Shown: piece after piece, positions 38,361 to 46,674 of the stretch
How positions within the stretch are numbered: position 1 is the stretch's first letter
How the letters are laid out: every line of letters starts with the position of its first letter
From: Nitratireductor sp.
GTDB lineage: Bacteria; Pseudomonadota; Alphaproteobacteria; Rhizobiales; Rhizobiaceae
Direction of reading: 5' to 3'
Assembly: GCF_017794765.1 (NCBI RefSeq)
Contig: NZ_CP051236.1
Span: 2,990,176 to 3,054,175 of the forward strand
Length of the DNA stretch: 64,000 nucleotides
Notes under the pieces: generated by a model
Told to the model about the DNA's origin: nothing
The model's input: only the letters and a program-made list of their open reading frames with translations
Database searches by the model: none
Translations under genes and position numbers: made by a program

Positions 38361-38957
38361 CTAGCGCAGCATTGGCCACAGTGTTGCGGCCAGCGCGATG
38401 CCCATGGCGATGTTGAACCATTTGAGCCGAACGGGATCGGCCAGAAAGCCACGCAGCGCGACGCCGAAGCTGGCCCATACCGAAACACTTGGAAAATTGA
38501 CGATCACGAAAGCGAACGCCACCAGGAACACGGTGAGAAACGGTGCCGCCGGATCCGTGTAGACCGCCATCGCTGTCAGGGCCATGACCCATGCCTTGGG
38601 ATTGACCCATTGAAAGGCCGCCGCTTCAAGAAAAGTCATTGGCTCGGCTTTGCCGTCCCCCGCCTCTCCCAGCGCCCGCGACATGGCAATACGCCAGGCG
38701 AGATACAGAAGGTAGGCCCCGCCTGCGATCTTCAAAACGGTGTGGAGCGCCGGCACCGCGGTGAGCACTGCTCCAAGACCGAAGCCAACGGCGAGAAGCA
38801 GCGAGGCGAAACCACCGGCAATGCCAAGCATGTGCGGAATTGTACGCCGAAAACCGAAATTCACGCCGGACGCCAACAGCATGAAATTGTTGGGTCCCGG
38901 CGTAACAGAAGAAACGAAAGAGAAGACAAGCAAGGCGAGGAAGACCTCAGACGACAT
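38361..38957 (-). CDS. LysE/RhtB family amino acid exporter
   Basis: This 198-aa inner-membrane protein has the family signature FVSSVTPGPNNFMLLASGVNFG near residues 14-35. A repeated-helix pattern of about six segments follows, with ILK(I)AGGAYLLYLAWR near 75 and AAAFQWVNPKAWVMALTAM near 112. The family exports basic or other amino acids and homoserine lactones. The start at 38957 is the last plausible ATG before the first helix; upstream codons are open but unconvincing. The ilvH gene lies upstream on the same strand (129 nt), so co-transcription is possible. Confidence 0.92.
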   Translation of the reverse strand: MSSEVFLALLVFSFVSSVTPGPNNFMLLASGVNFGFRRTIPHMLGIAGGFASLLLAVGFGLGAVLTAVPALHTVLKIAGGAYLLYLAWRIAMSRALGEAGDGKAEPMTFLEAAAFQWVNPKAWVMALTAMAVYTDPAAPFLTVFLVAFAFVIVNFPSVSVWASFGVALRGFLADPVRLKWFNIAMGIALAATLWPMLR

Positions 38958-39085
38958 CCGTTTGCTCCCAGACAGCCACCCGAAAAGGGCACGAAGGTCA
39001 GTATTATTGACCCGGCTTCCGGCGCAGGCCATTTGAAACTTGTCCCCCTGCGCCGAAAAATTGTCCCTCGCCCCGCCCCGGTTCC

Positions 39086-39658
39086 TTACATTCCCTCGGG
39101 GCCCCGGTTCATTGCCGCAACACCCGTGCGGCACACCTCCACCAGGCCAAGCGGCTTCATGATGGCGATGAACTGCTCGATCTTGGAGACCCGCCCGGTG
39201 ATCTCAAAGATGAAATGCTCTGTATTGGCATCGATCACCTGAGCACGGAAAGCATCGGCCAGGCGCAGTGCCTCCACACGGTCGTCTCCCTGTCCCCTCA
39301 CCTTCACCAGCGCCAGCTCACGCTCCATCGGGCGATCATGGCCCCGTTCGTCCGCCACCACCGAGAGATCAACCACGCGGTGAACGGGCACGATGCGTTC
39401 GAGCTGATGCTTGATCTGCTCAAGAACATGGCCTGTGCCACGGGTCACGATCGTGATGCGCGAAAGATGCCTCTCGTGCTCCGTCTCCGAAACAGTCAGG
39501 CTGTCGATGTTGTAGCCGCGGCCGGAAAAAAGGCCGATCACGCGGGCGAGAACTCCCGGTTCGTTGTCGACAAGAACCGCCAGCGTGTGCGTTTGTGCGG
39601 CTTCGGTTTCCTTGGTGATGAAGTAGGCAGAGCCGGTGGGTTGTAGTTGCGCGTTCAT
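39086..39658 (-). CDS. ilvH: Acetolactate synthase, small regulatory subunit
   Basis: This 190-aa subunit regulates acetolactate synthase and confers valine feedback inhibition. The ACT domain opens HTLAVLVDNEPGVLARVIGLFSGRGYNIDSLTV (about residues 22-54), with the conserved Gly/Asn/Leu pattern, and the C-terminal domain contains VAADERGHDRPMEREL-like text. It follows ilvI on the same strand with 85 nt between. The start at 39658 gives MNAQLQPTG; upstream in-frame codons are not family-like. Confidence 0.95.
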   Translation of the reverse strand: MNAQLQPTGSAYFITKETEAAQTHTLAVLVDNEPGVLARVIGLFSGRGYNIDSLTVSETEHERHLSRITIVTRGTGHVLEQIKHQLERIVPVHRVVDLSVVADERGHDRPMERELALVKVRGQGDDRVEALRLADAFRAQVIDANTEHFIFEITGRVSKIEQFIAIMKPLGLVEVCRTGVAAMNRGPEGM

Positions 39659-39743
39659 TGCGTGAATCTCTTCTGCAAAACCATTGTGTAACTGACTGAA
39701 ATCAAAGCGTCTCTGCCACATCGTGAGACGCACCCCGATACCG

Positions 39744-41546
39744 TCAGACCAATTGCCGACCCTCTTCGTCGATCGCGTTGGCAACCGCTTCGTCACTTGC
39801 TTCGTCGGGAAGCAGCATCTCGTTGTGCGCCTTGCCGGAGGGGATCATGGGGAAACAGTTGGCGAGCGCCGCCACACGGCAATCGAAGATCACCGGCTTG
39901 TCCACCGCGATCATCTCGCGGATGGCATCGTCCAGCTCAGCCGGCTTGTCGCACCGGATTCCGTGACAGCCATAGGCTTCAGCCAGCTTGACGAAATCGG
40001 GCATGGCCTCCGTGTAGGAATGCGACAGCCGGTTTCCGTGCAGAAGCTGCTGCCACTGGCGTACCATGCCCATATACTGGTTGTTCAGGATGAATATCTT
40101 GATCGGCGCGTTGTGCTGAACCGCCGCGCTCATCTCCTGAATGGTCATCTGCACCGAGGCGTCACCGGCGATGTCTATCACCAGCGCGTCGGGATGCGCG
40201 ATCTGAACGCCCAGCGCGGCAGGCAGACCGTACCCCATCGTGCCCAGTCCGCCGGACGTCATCCAGCGATTGGGCGCTTCGAAGCCGAAATGCTGTGCCG
40301 CCCACATCTGATGCTGACCAACCTCGGTCGTCACATAGACCTCGCGATCCCTTGTCAGCTCGTAAAGCCGCTGGATCGCATACTGGGGCATGATCACGTC
40401 ATCGTTCGGCCGGTAAGCCAGGGAATCGCGAGCCCGCCAGATGTCGATCTGCGTCCACCAGGGCTTGAGCGCGGCCTTGTTGGGCTTGGCGGTCGCGCGC
40501 CACAGGCGCACCATATCTTCCAGTATCCGCCCGGCATCGCCGATGATCGGCACATCCACGCGAACATTCTTGTTGATCGAAGAGGGATCGATATCGATGT
40601 GGATCTTGCGCGAATTCGGAGAGAACGCGTCGAGGCGCCCGGTGATACGGTCATCGAAGCGCGCACCGACACACAGCATCACGTCGCAATCGTGCATGGC
40701 CATATTGGCTTCATAGGTGCCATGCATGCCCAGCATGCCGAGCCAATTGTCACCGGAAGCCGGATAGGCGCCCAGTCCCATCAGTGTCGACGTGATCGGA
40801 AAGCCCGTGAGATCCACCAGTTCGCGGAGCAAATGGCTTGCCTCCGGCCCGGCGTTGATCACACCGCCGCCCGAGTAGATCACGGGCCGCTTGGCATGCG
40901 CCATCAGCTCGATCGCCGCCTTTATCTGGTTGATGTCGCCCTGTTCCTGGGGCTGGTAGCTGGTACGAGGCGCCGTCTGCGGCGGAGTGTATGTCCCCTT
41001 GGCGAACTGGATATCCTTGGGAATGTCCACAACGACCGGTCCGGGGCGCCCCGTGGTCGCCACATGAAAAGCCTCATGGATGATCGCGGCGAGCTGGTTC
41101 ACGTCCTTCACGAGCCAGTTGTGCTTCGTACAGGGACGCGTGATACCCACCGTATCGCACTCCTGAAAGGCATCCGAACCGATCAGCGCCGTAGGCACCT
41201 GGCCGCTGATGCAGACGAGCGGAATGGAGTCCATCAGCGCATCCTGCAGCGGCGTCACCGCGTTGGTGGCGCCCGGGCCGGAGGTCACCAGCATGACGCC
41301 GGCCTTTCCGGTAGCCCGCGCATAGCCCTCGGCCGCGTGGCCTGCGCCCTGCTCATGACGCACCAGGATGTGCCGGACCTCTTCCTGTTGAAAGAGCTCA
41401 TCGTAGATGGGAAGCACAGCGCCGCCCGGATATCCGAATATAGTCTCGACCCCGTTATCCTTGAGCGCCTGCACAACGATTTCCGCACCCGTCATCTCGT
41501 TGTGGGCGGATGTATCCGCTGCTGGCTCCGACACTGCCTTGTTCAT
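39744..41546 (-). CDS. ilvI: Acetolactate synthase, large catalytic subunit
   Basis: This 600-aa ThDP-, FAD- and Mg-dependent enzyme makes acetolactate and acetohydroxybutyrate, the first committed step to branched-chain amino acids. TGAEIVVQALKDNGVETIFGYPGGAVLPIYDEL at residues 19-51 includes the region before the catalytic Glu (in LVRHEQGAGHAAEGYARATG). The ThDP motif is seen in IDIAGDASVQMTIQEMSAAV...ILNNQYMGMVRQWQQ. The length is normal. It is preceded by a leader ORF and attenuator terminator (41.62-41.77 kb) and followed by ilvH. Confidence 0.97.
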   Translation of the reverse strand: MNKAVSEPAADTSAHNEMTGAEIVVQALKDNGVETIFGYPGGAVLPIYDELFQQEEVRHILVRHEQGAGHAAEGYARATGKAGVMLVTSGPGATNAVTPLQDALMDSIPLVCISGQVPTALIGSDAFQECDTVGITRPCTKHNWLVKDVNQLAAIIHEAFHVATTGRPGPVVVDIPKDIQFAKGTYTPPQTAPRTSYQPQEQGDINQIKAAIELMAHAKRPVIYSGGGVINAGPEASHLLRELVDLTGFPITSTLMGLGAYPASGDNWLGMLGMHGTYEANMAMHDCDVMLCVGARFDDRITGRLDAFSPNSRKIHIDIDPSSINKNVRVDVPIIGDAGRILEDMVRLWRATAKPNKAALKPWWTQIDIWRARDSLAYRPNDDVIMPQYAIQRLYELTRDREVYVTTEVGQHQMWAAQHFGFEAPNRWMTSGGLGTMGYGLPAALGVQIAHPDALVIDIAGDASVQMTIQEMSAAVQHNAPIKIFILNNQYMGMVRQWQQLLHGNRLSHSYTEAMPDFVKLAEAYGCHGIRCDKPAELDDAIREMIAVDKPVIFDCRVAALANCFPMIPSGKAHNEMLLPDEASDEAVANAIDEEGRQLV

Positions 41547-41620
41547 CTTGGTCTTTCCGTTCTGTCTACCGGCGAAGTTGGTTTAGCCGCCCCGTGCCCC
41601 CAGGGAAACACCGGGCCAAT

Positions 41621-41643
41621 AAAAAAGGCCCCCGAAGGAGCCT
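41621..41643 (-). terminator. Attenuator terminator upstream of ilvI
   Basis: On the minus strand AGGCTCC pairs with GGGGCCT (one U-G wobble) around a TTCG loop and is followed directly by a T run (TTTTTT). It lies 33 nt after the leader ORF stop and 75 nt before the ilvI start, where it would stop transcription before ilvI unless leader translation stalls. Confidence 0.85.
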
Positions 41644-41675
41644 GTGTTTCGCGCATGGGAGCTTTCGCCAGACGG

Positions 41676-41729
41676 CTACGCCGCCTTGCCCATGCGCCTT
41701 CCTACGATAAGAATGTTTCGTGTCATCAT
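41676..41729 (-). CDS. Branched-chain amino acid leader peptide (attenuation)
   Basis: A 17-codon ORF reads MMTRNILIVGRRMGKAA with a TAG stop. Ile-Leu-Ile-Val at residues 6-9 are exactly the amino acids made by the pathway, as in classical ilv leader peptides that stall ribosomes when charged tRNA is scarce. The peptide is basic and otherwise featureless. A 9-bp perfect stem joins its codons for Arg-Met-Gly (41689-41697) to CCCATGCGC (41651-41659). The predicted transcription start is about 2 nt before the first ATG, so it may be leaderless. A second ATG follows immediately. I did not find a long antiterminator pairing by eye. Confidence 0.8.
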   Translation of the reverse strand: MMTRNILIVGRRMGKAA

Positions 41730-41737
41730 GGTGGCGC

Positions 41738-41766
41738 ACAATAAGGTTGCTTGAGCGGTCCGTCAA
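41738..41766 (-). promoter_or_regulatory. Sigma70-type promoter of the ilvI leader
   Basis: Minus strand TTGACG (41766-41761), 17-bp spacer, TATTGT (41743-41738). Both boxes are near consensus and spacing is optimal. The expected start near 41731 places the leader ORF start codon almost at the 5' end of the RNA. Confidence 0.7.
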
Positions 41767-41881
41767 CCGGCAAACGCAGAACGGTTGAACGGTTCTGTTT
41801 ACCCCTCCTCAACCATTCCCAAACACGCGGTCTTAACCTCGTGCCTCTAGGCTTGTGGATTAGGGAAAATGGGGTGGCACG

Positions 41882-43777
41882 ATGTATTTGGAAGGCGGAA
41901 CGACGCAGGGCGAAACCACGTCGCAGGAACGGCGCGCTGCCGATCAGCCGCGCCGGCGCCTGCTCGGTCATGTGGTGCACTGTGATGGCGCCCGTGCGAC
42001 CATTGCTGCCGATACCGAAGTAGACGATGCAGGCCAGTCGAACTACTGGACTGTCGGCAAGATGATCTCCATCAACATGGGAACGACGCGCACGGTCGGC
42101 CTTGTCTACGCTGTCGAACGGCCGCAACATCGCTGGCGCGATGGCGAAGCCAATCCCATTGCCATCTCCGTCGAACTGGTCGGTGAGGTCCGTGACCGTG
42201 GTTCGGAACCCGTCTTCGACCGCGGCATCACCGAGTACCCTTATGTCGGTGCGCCCGCTCATCGTATCCGTTCGCGCGACTTGCAGGCGGTCTATGATCT
42301 CGCCGGTCGTCAGCAGGCGGTTATCGGCAAGCTTTCGCAGGACGAGGCCATCGATGCGTGCATAGCCGTTGACGACACGCTCAATCGTCATTTCGCGGTG
42401 GTCGGCACCACGGGCGTGGGCAAGTCCTCCGCTGTTTCGCTGCTCCTGCGCAAGACCATAGCCTCCCGCCCGGATCTGCGCGTCCTGATCCTCGACCCGC
42501 ACAATGAGTTTGCCTCGGCGCTGCCCGAACATGCGGTTCGGGTCGACACGAACACGCTGGACCTTCCCTTCTGGCTCTTTCGCCTGGAAGAGCTTGTCGA
42601 GGTTCTTTTCAGGGGCCGCGAGCCCGCTCCCGAAGAGGTGGAGCTTCTGCGCGACCTCATTCCCAACGCCAAGCATCACTACCGCAACCCCGGTACGGCG
42701 GCCGCCCTGCGACGCAGCAATGATGCCAGCGGCCTGACAGCCGACACACCCGTGCCCTATCGCATGGCTGACGTGCTCAAGGAGATCGACGAACGGATAG
42801 GCCAGCTCGAAAACAAGGTGGAACGGCCGCTCTACCGCAGCCTGAAGACGCGCATCGAAGCAGCCATCAATGATCCGCGCTACCGCTTCATGTTTGCCGC
42901 CCGGGTTATCGAAGACACCATCCACGAAACCATCGGGAGGCTTTTCCGCGTCCCGAGTCATGGCAAGACCGTGACCTGTTTCGAAATGGCGGGAATGCCG
43001 CCGGAAGTGGTCAATTCCGTCTGCTCGGTTATGGCCCGTCTGGCTTTTGACCTTGCACTGTGGAGCGAGGGGAAACTCAATCTGCTCGTCGTCTGCGAAG
43101 AGGCGCATCGATATATGCCGGCCGATCCGCGTCTTGGCTTTGCACCCACGCGCCATGCTTTGGCACGCATCGCAAAGGAAGGGCGTAAATACGGTTGCTA
43201 TCTCGGCGTTGTGACCCAGCGGCCGGGCGAGCTTGACCCAACCGTTCTCTCGCAGTGCTCAACCGTCTTCGCCATGCGGCTTGCCAATGATCAGGACCAG
43301 GCGATCATCCGCTCCGCGATTGCGGATTCGTCCGCCTCCATGCTCTCCTTCCTGTCTGCCATGGGCCGCCGGGAAGCGATTGCCTTCGGTGAGGGCGTGG
43401 CGACGACCATGCGGATGAAGTTCGAATCTCTTCCGCCACACGCCCTGCCGGGCGTGCGCGATACCGACAGGCGCAAGGCCTCCAACCCCGAAGAGATCGA
43501 CCGAGAAGTGGACCTTGTCTCCATCGTCAGCCGTTTGCGTGACACCGGGCGCACACTTCGCGCGCAGGCGGAGACACCCCCGCATATCGGAGCACCCGTT
43601 CCTTCCAGTCTGCAGGCTGGTGATCGGGGTTATGCCGCCGGCTATGTCAGCCAGCCGGGTGAAACCGGGGTGAGCCGGCCATCGGCACTGTCCCCCTTGC
43701 ATCCGGCGGGTGAACCGTCGCTCGGCCGCTACACGAGCGCGGCCCCCAACCCCCGGGGAAAATTCGGAACCCGCTGA
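41882..43777 (+). CDS. HerA-like ATPase (HAS-barrel plus DUF87)
   Basis: The product is 631 aa. The N-terminal part (about residues 25-120) reads as an HAS-barrel (LLGHVVHCDGARATIAADTE, WTVGKMISINMGTTRTVGLVYAVE). The ATPase core follows: Walker A VVGTTGVGKSSAVSLLLRK near residue 177, Walker B LNLLVVCEEAHRYMPA near 400, then GVVTQRPGELDPTVLSQCSTVFAMRL (arginine-finger/sensor region). It belongs to the FtsK-HerA superfamily of hexameric translocases. No NurA nuclease neighbour is present. The C-terminal about 90 residues are low-complexity. It ends with an 18-bp tandem repeat that copies its own stop codon. Confidence 0.85.
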   Translation: MYLEGGTTQGETTSQERRAADQPRRRLLGHVVHCDGARATIAADTEVDDAGQSNYWTVGKMISINMGTTRTVGLVYAVERPQHRWRDGEANPIAISVELVGEVRDRGSEPVFDRGITEYPYVGAPAHRIRSRDLQAVYDLAGRQQAVIGKLSQDEAIDACIAVDDTLNRHFAVVGTTGVGKSSAVSLLLRKTIASRPDLRVLILDPHNEFASALPEHAVRVDTNTLDLPFWLFRLEELVEVLFRGREPAPEEVELLRDLIPNAKHHYRNPGTAAALRRSNDASGLTADTPVPYRMADVLKEIDERIGQLENKVERPLYRSLKTRIEAAINDPRYRFMFAARVIEDTIHETIGRLFRVPSHGKTVTCFEMAGMPPEVVNSVCSVMARLAFDLALWSEGKLNLLVVCEEAHRYMPADPRLGFAPTRHALARIAKEGRKYGCYLGVVTQRPGELDPTVLSQCSTVFAMRLANDQDQAIIRSAIADSSASMLSFLSAMGRREAIAFGEGVATTMRMKFESLPPHALPGVRDTDRRKASNPEEIDREVDLVSIVSRLRDTGRTLRAQAETPPHIGAPVPSSLQAGDRGYAAGYVSQPGETGVSRPSALSPLHPAGEPSLGRYTSAAPNPRGKFGTR

Positions 43778-43795
43778 AAATTCGGAACCCGCTGA
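43760..43795 (+). repeat. 18-bp direct repeat duplicating the end of the HerA-like gene
   Basis: AAATTCGGAACCCGCTGA occurs twice in tandem (43760-43777 and 43778-43795). The unit is six codons in frame (Lys-Phe-Gly-Thr-Arg-stop), so the gene's last five codons and stop are copied exactly. Readthrough of the first stop would add five residues and stop again. Confidence 0.95.
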
Positions 43796-43930
43796 CGGCT
43801 CGTCTCTTCTTCACAAGTTGATAGACACTGCTGATCTTCGGCAAGGTTCGCTGCGGTCAGAGCACTTGCTTGCCCGTGCGATCATCCGACAGACGGGTTC
43901 TTCAGAAAGAACCGGCTCTTCTTGACAGGA

Positions 43931-43955
43931 AAGAAAAGCGCCGCAGCTCAGGCGC
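43931..43955 (-). terminator. Intrinsic terminator overlapping the GGDEF gene stop
   Basis: On the minus strand GCGCC (43955-43951) and GGCGC (43942-43938) form a short stem around TGAGCTGC, followed by TTTTCTTT. The left arm lies inside the last codons and stop of the diguanylate cyclase gene. Confidence 0.6.
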
Positions 43956-44748
43956 AAACGCGATTGCGCCCCAGGCGTTTGGCCTCATAGAGCATTTTGT
44001 CGGCGCGGCGATAAAACTCTTCGGCGGATTCCCGACCGTTCCAGATCGACAACCCGACACTTATCGTCACCCGAATGTTCACATTCGAGGTTTCGATAAC
44101 AAGCGCGCCAACCGCACGGCGAATGCGCTCTGCGAGTTTCACTAGAGATTCGTTGTTCATGTTCGGCGCAACAATGGCGAATTCCTCGCCCCCCATGCGC
44201 GCCACCACATCGTGATAACGTGTGAGGTCCTTCAGGCAACGTGCCACCGCGCGCAGCACCTCGTCCCCCACATCGTGACCATGCGTATCGTTCACCTGTT
44301 TGAAGTGGTCGAGATCGAGCACCATCAAGCCGACAGGCTTCTCGATACGGCGGAACTCCTGGAGATATTCCCGCAACGCATCATCGAAGAAGCGCCGGTT
44401 TTGCATACCAGTAAGACTGTCTGTCAGCGCGGCGTGCTGGAGAGATTCTGATCGTGCGCTGAGTGTTTCCGTCATCGCCCGTAACTTCCCCTCCTCCTGC
44501 ACCTGGGTGCGGATCAACGGATAGATGAAGAACAGACCGAAGAGGGTGGCTGTGGCGAGCAGAACACCTGAAATGAACAAAAGCTGGATAAAGCTCCCAG
44601 GCTCCCGGGGAGCAGGAAGTGTAGCGATATCGGAGCGCAGGAGCCAATAGGCATAGGCGAGCATCCCACCCGCTCCAAGGACGAGCGAAATGAATACAAA
44701 AAACGCCGACTCCGCTTTGTGGAAACGCATGCTGGCCCCGAACGACAC
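43948..44748 (-). CDS. Membrane diguanylate cyclase (GGDEF)
   Basis: The product is about 266 aa with two N-terminal transmembrane segments (FFVFISLVLGAGGMLAYAYWLL, and IQLLFISGVLLATATLFGLFFIY), a short linker helix, and a GGDEF domain. DSLTGMQNRRFFDDAL marks the domain start, LDLDHFKQVNDTHGHDVGDEVL binds metal and GTP, and the active motif is GGEEF. A RYHD pair five residues before GGEEF is an intact RxxD inhibitory site, so product feedback is expected. No EAL domain is present. The start could instead be the ATG at 44730. Confidence 0.93.
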   Translation of the reverse strand: MSFGASMRFHKAESAFFVFISLVLGAGGMLAYAYWLLRSDIATLPAPREPGSFIQLLFISGVLLATATLFGLFFIYPLIRTQVQEEGKLRAMTETLSARSESLQHAALTDSLTGMQNRRFFDDALREYLQEFRRIEKPVGLMVLDLDHFKQVNDTHGHDVGDEVLRAVARCLKDLTRYHDVVARMGGEEFAIVAPNMNNESLVKLAERIRRAVGALVIETSNVNIRVTISVGLSIWNGRESAEEFYRRADKMLYEAKRLGRNRVCA

Positions 44749-44820
44749 CCTTTCAGCCGTTCTCGCACAGCCTTACTTACGCAAGGTTAATCTCCACAGG
44801 TAGAAGTGGCGGGATGTCGC

Positions 44821-45765
44821 CTATTTGAGATTGTTTTTGATGAAAATCACAAGATCATCCGTTGTTTCTGTGCGCGCGCTGATGGGCAGCCTCCACCACT
44901 GATCGTCGAGTTGGTGGCGAAACCAGGTGGCCTGTCTCTTGGAATAGCGCCGGGTGGCAGTTTTTGCTTTTGTTACGGCCTCGTCCAGAGTGCACTCGTG
45001 CCGCAAATACGCAGCCAGTTCTGGAACCCCGATAGCCTTCATCGCCGGAAGGGACGCGGCAAGATCAAGTGCAAGGAGAGCCCTGACTTCGTCGAGCGCT
45101 CCCTCGTCGACCATACTGTCAAAACGGCGCTCGATACGGTCGACAATGAATGAGCGCTCCGGCTCAAGGACGATACAGGTGCTGCTCTTCCGGTTGACCA
45201 ATGGCGTGCTTGTTTCGCCCTGCCAGACGCTTAGCGCCTTGCCCGTGGCATCGTGAACCTCCAGGGCGCGCGTGATGCGCTGCCCGTCCGTGAGCCCAAT
45301 TGCAGCCGCAGCCGTGGCATCGCGCTCCGAGAGGAGACGGTGTAGCGCTTCCGGTCCTTCAACCGCAAGCCGTTGCCGCCAATGAAAGCGCACGGCTTCC
45401 GGCACCGCTGGCGTGGGTGCGATACCATTGAGAAGTGCATGAAAATAAAGCCCCGTACCGCCCACAAAGATCGGGCGACAACCTCCCAAAACACCCTTTT
45501 CACAGAGTACGGCCACGTCGTCCAGCCATGCCCCGGTAGAATACGCGACGGAAGGTGGTACGTGACCATAAAGATGGTGCGGTACCCTCGCCAGATCATC
45601 TGCCCCCGGTCGCGCTGAAAGAACGCGAAGCACGTCATAGACCTGCATGGAGTCGGCATTGATGATCGCACCGCCAACCTCCATGGCCAGACGCAGCGCC
45701 AGCGCAGACTTGCCGCTGGCCGTTGGCCCGGCTATCAGGATCGCATCGTTCAGCATGCCTGCCAT
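44821..45765 (-). CDS. miaA: tRNA dimethylallyltransferase
   Basis: This 314-aa enzyme adds the isopentenyl group to A37 of tRNAs reading UNN codons. ILIAGPTASGKSALALRLA (P-loop) starts near residue 9, INADSMQVYDVLRVLSARPG follows, and FVGGTGLYFHALLNG and TGKALSVWQGE are family marks. The C-terminal zinc-finger-like helix region has YSKRQATWFRHQL. It diverges from serB with only 21 nt between start codons, so the promoters overlap the coding regions. An alternative start at 45756 (MLND) is possible. Confidence 0.96.
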   Translation of the reverse strand: MAGMLNDAILIAGPTASGKSALALRLAMEVGGAIINADSMQVYDVLRVLSARPGADDLARVPHHLYGHVPPSVAYSTGAWLDDVAVLCEKGVLGGCRPIFVGGTGLYFHALLNGIAPTPAVPEAVRFHWRQRLAVEGPEALHRLLSERDATAAAAIGLTDGQRITRALEVHDATGKALSVWQGETSTPLVNRKSSTCIVLEPERSFIVDRIERRFDSMVDEGALDEVRALLALDLAASLPAMKAIGVPELAAYLRHECTLDEAVTKAKTATRRYSKRQATWFRHQLDDQWWRLPISARTETTDDLVIFIKNNLK

Positions 45766-45786
45766 TCAAGCTCCTGGAAAGCGCCC

Positions 45787-46674
45787 ATGTCCCTCGTTGC
45801 AACCCTCATCTCACATCCGGAAAAACGTATGCTCACGCCGGACGTTGCGACTATGGCCATGAAGGCGCTCGATGCAAGCGCCATCGACTGGCTGGGGGAA
45901 AACCTCGCTTGTGATATCGCTGTCAAACCCGGGGTCGAGTCTGCAGAGGCAGACGCCAAGCTGCGCGTTACCCTCGCCCGCATACCAGTGGACATCGCGG
46001 TGCAAGAAGCACAGAACCGCCGCAAGAAAATGCTGATCGCCGACATGGATTCAACCATGATTGATCAGGAATGCATCGATGAGCTGGCGGCCGAACTCGG
46101 GCTAAAGCAAGCTGTAGCAGAGATAACCCGTCGGGCCATGAACGGCGAGATCGCATTTGAGCCCGCACTTGAAGAACGCGTCGCTTTGCTCAGGGGCTTG
46201 CCCCTCGATGTCATCGACAGCGTCATTGAAAAACGCATCACGCTCGCTTCCGGCGGTCGTACTCTGGTCGCCACAATGAAGGCGTCTGGAGCATTCACGG
46301 CCCTGGTGTCGGGCGGCTTCGAGCAGTTCACGGGGCCCGTCGGCGGAAAACTCGGCTTTCATACCCAGCAGGCGAATCGGCTCCTTACCCATGAAGGGAA
46401 GCTCAGCGGCGAAGTGGCAAAACCCATTCTGGGCCGCGCCGCCAAGGCCGAAGCGCTTGATCGCCTCATCGCCCAACTTGGCATCACACGGCAGGATGTG
46501 CTGGCTGTTGGCGATGGAGCCAACGATCTCGACATGATCGAACGGGCCGGCCTCGGCGTAGCGCTTCACGCCAAGCCCGCCGTTGCGGCTCAGGCCGGTG
46601 TGCGCATCGATCACGGAGATCTCACCGCACTCCTCTTCCTGCAGGGTTACCGGGAAGCGGAATTCGTCCAATGA
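45787..46674 (+). CDS. serB: Phosphoserine phosphatase
   Basis: This 295-aa HAD enzyme removes phosphate from O-phospho-L-serine in the last step of serine synthesis. An N-terminal domain of about 80 residues precedes the catalytic core: IADMDSTMIDQECIDELA (DxDST, near residue 89), ALVSGGFEQFTGPV, and AVGDGANDLDMIERAGLGVALHAKP. The stop overlaps the acetyltransferase start by 4 nt (ATGA). Confidence 0.95.
   Translation: MSLVATLISHPEKRMLTPDVATMAMKALDASAIDWLGENLACDIAVKPGVESAEADAKLRVTLARIPVDIAVQEAQNRRKKMLIADMDSTMIDQECIDELAAELGLKQAVAEITRRAMNGEIAFEPALEERVALLRGLPLDVIDSVIEKRITLASGGRTLVATMKASGAFTALVSGGFEQFTGPVGGKLGFHTQQANRLLTHEGKLSGEVAKPILGRAAKAEALDRLIAQLGITRQDVLAVGDGANDLDMIERAGLGVALHAKPAVAAQAGVRIDHGDLTALLFLQGYREAEFVQ

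Noticed and set aside
39723-41744. Plus-strand open frame of about 670 codons opposite ilvI
   Set aside because: It lies wholly antisense to acetolactate synthase and its leader; no domain or start signal supports it.
41726-43156. Minus-strand open frame opposite the HerA-like gene
   Set aside because: The plus strand encodes intact Walker motifs there; the antisense product resembles nothing.
43760-43795. 18-bp direct repeat as an attachment site
   Set aside because: The copies are directly adjacent and in frame with the gene end, with no integrase or tRNA nearby, so simple tandem duplication is a better explanation.
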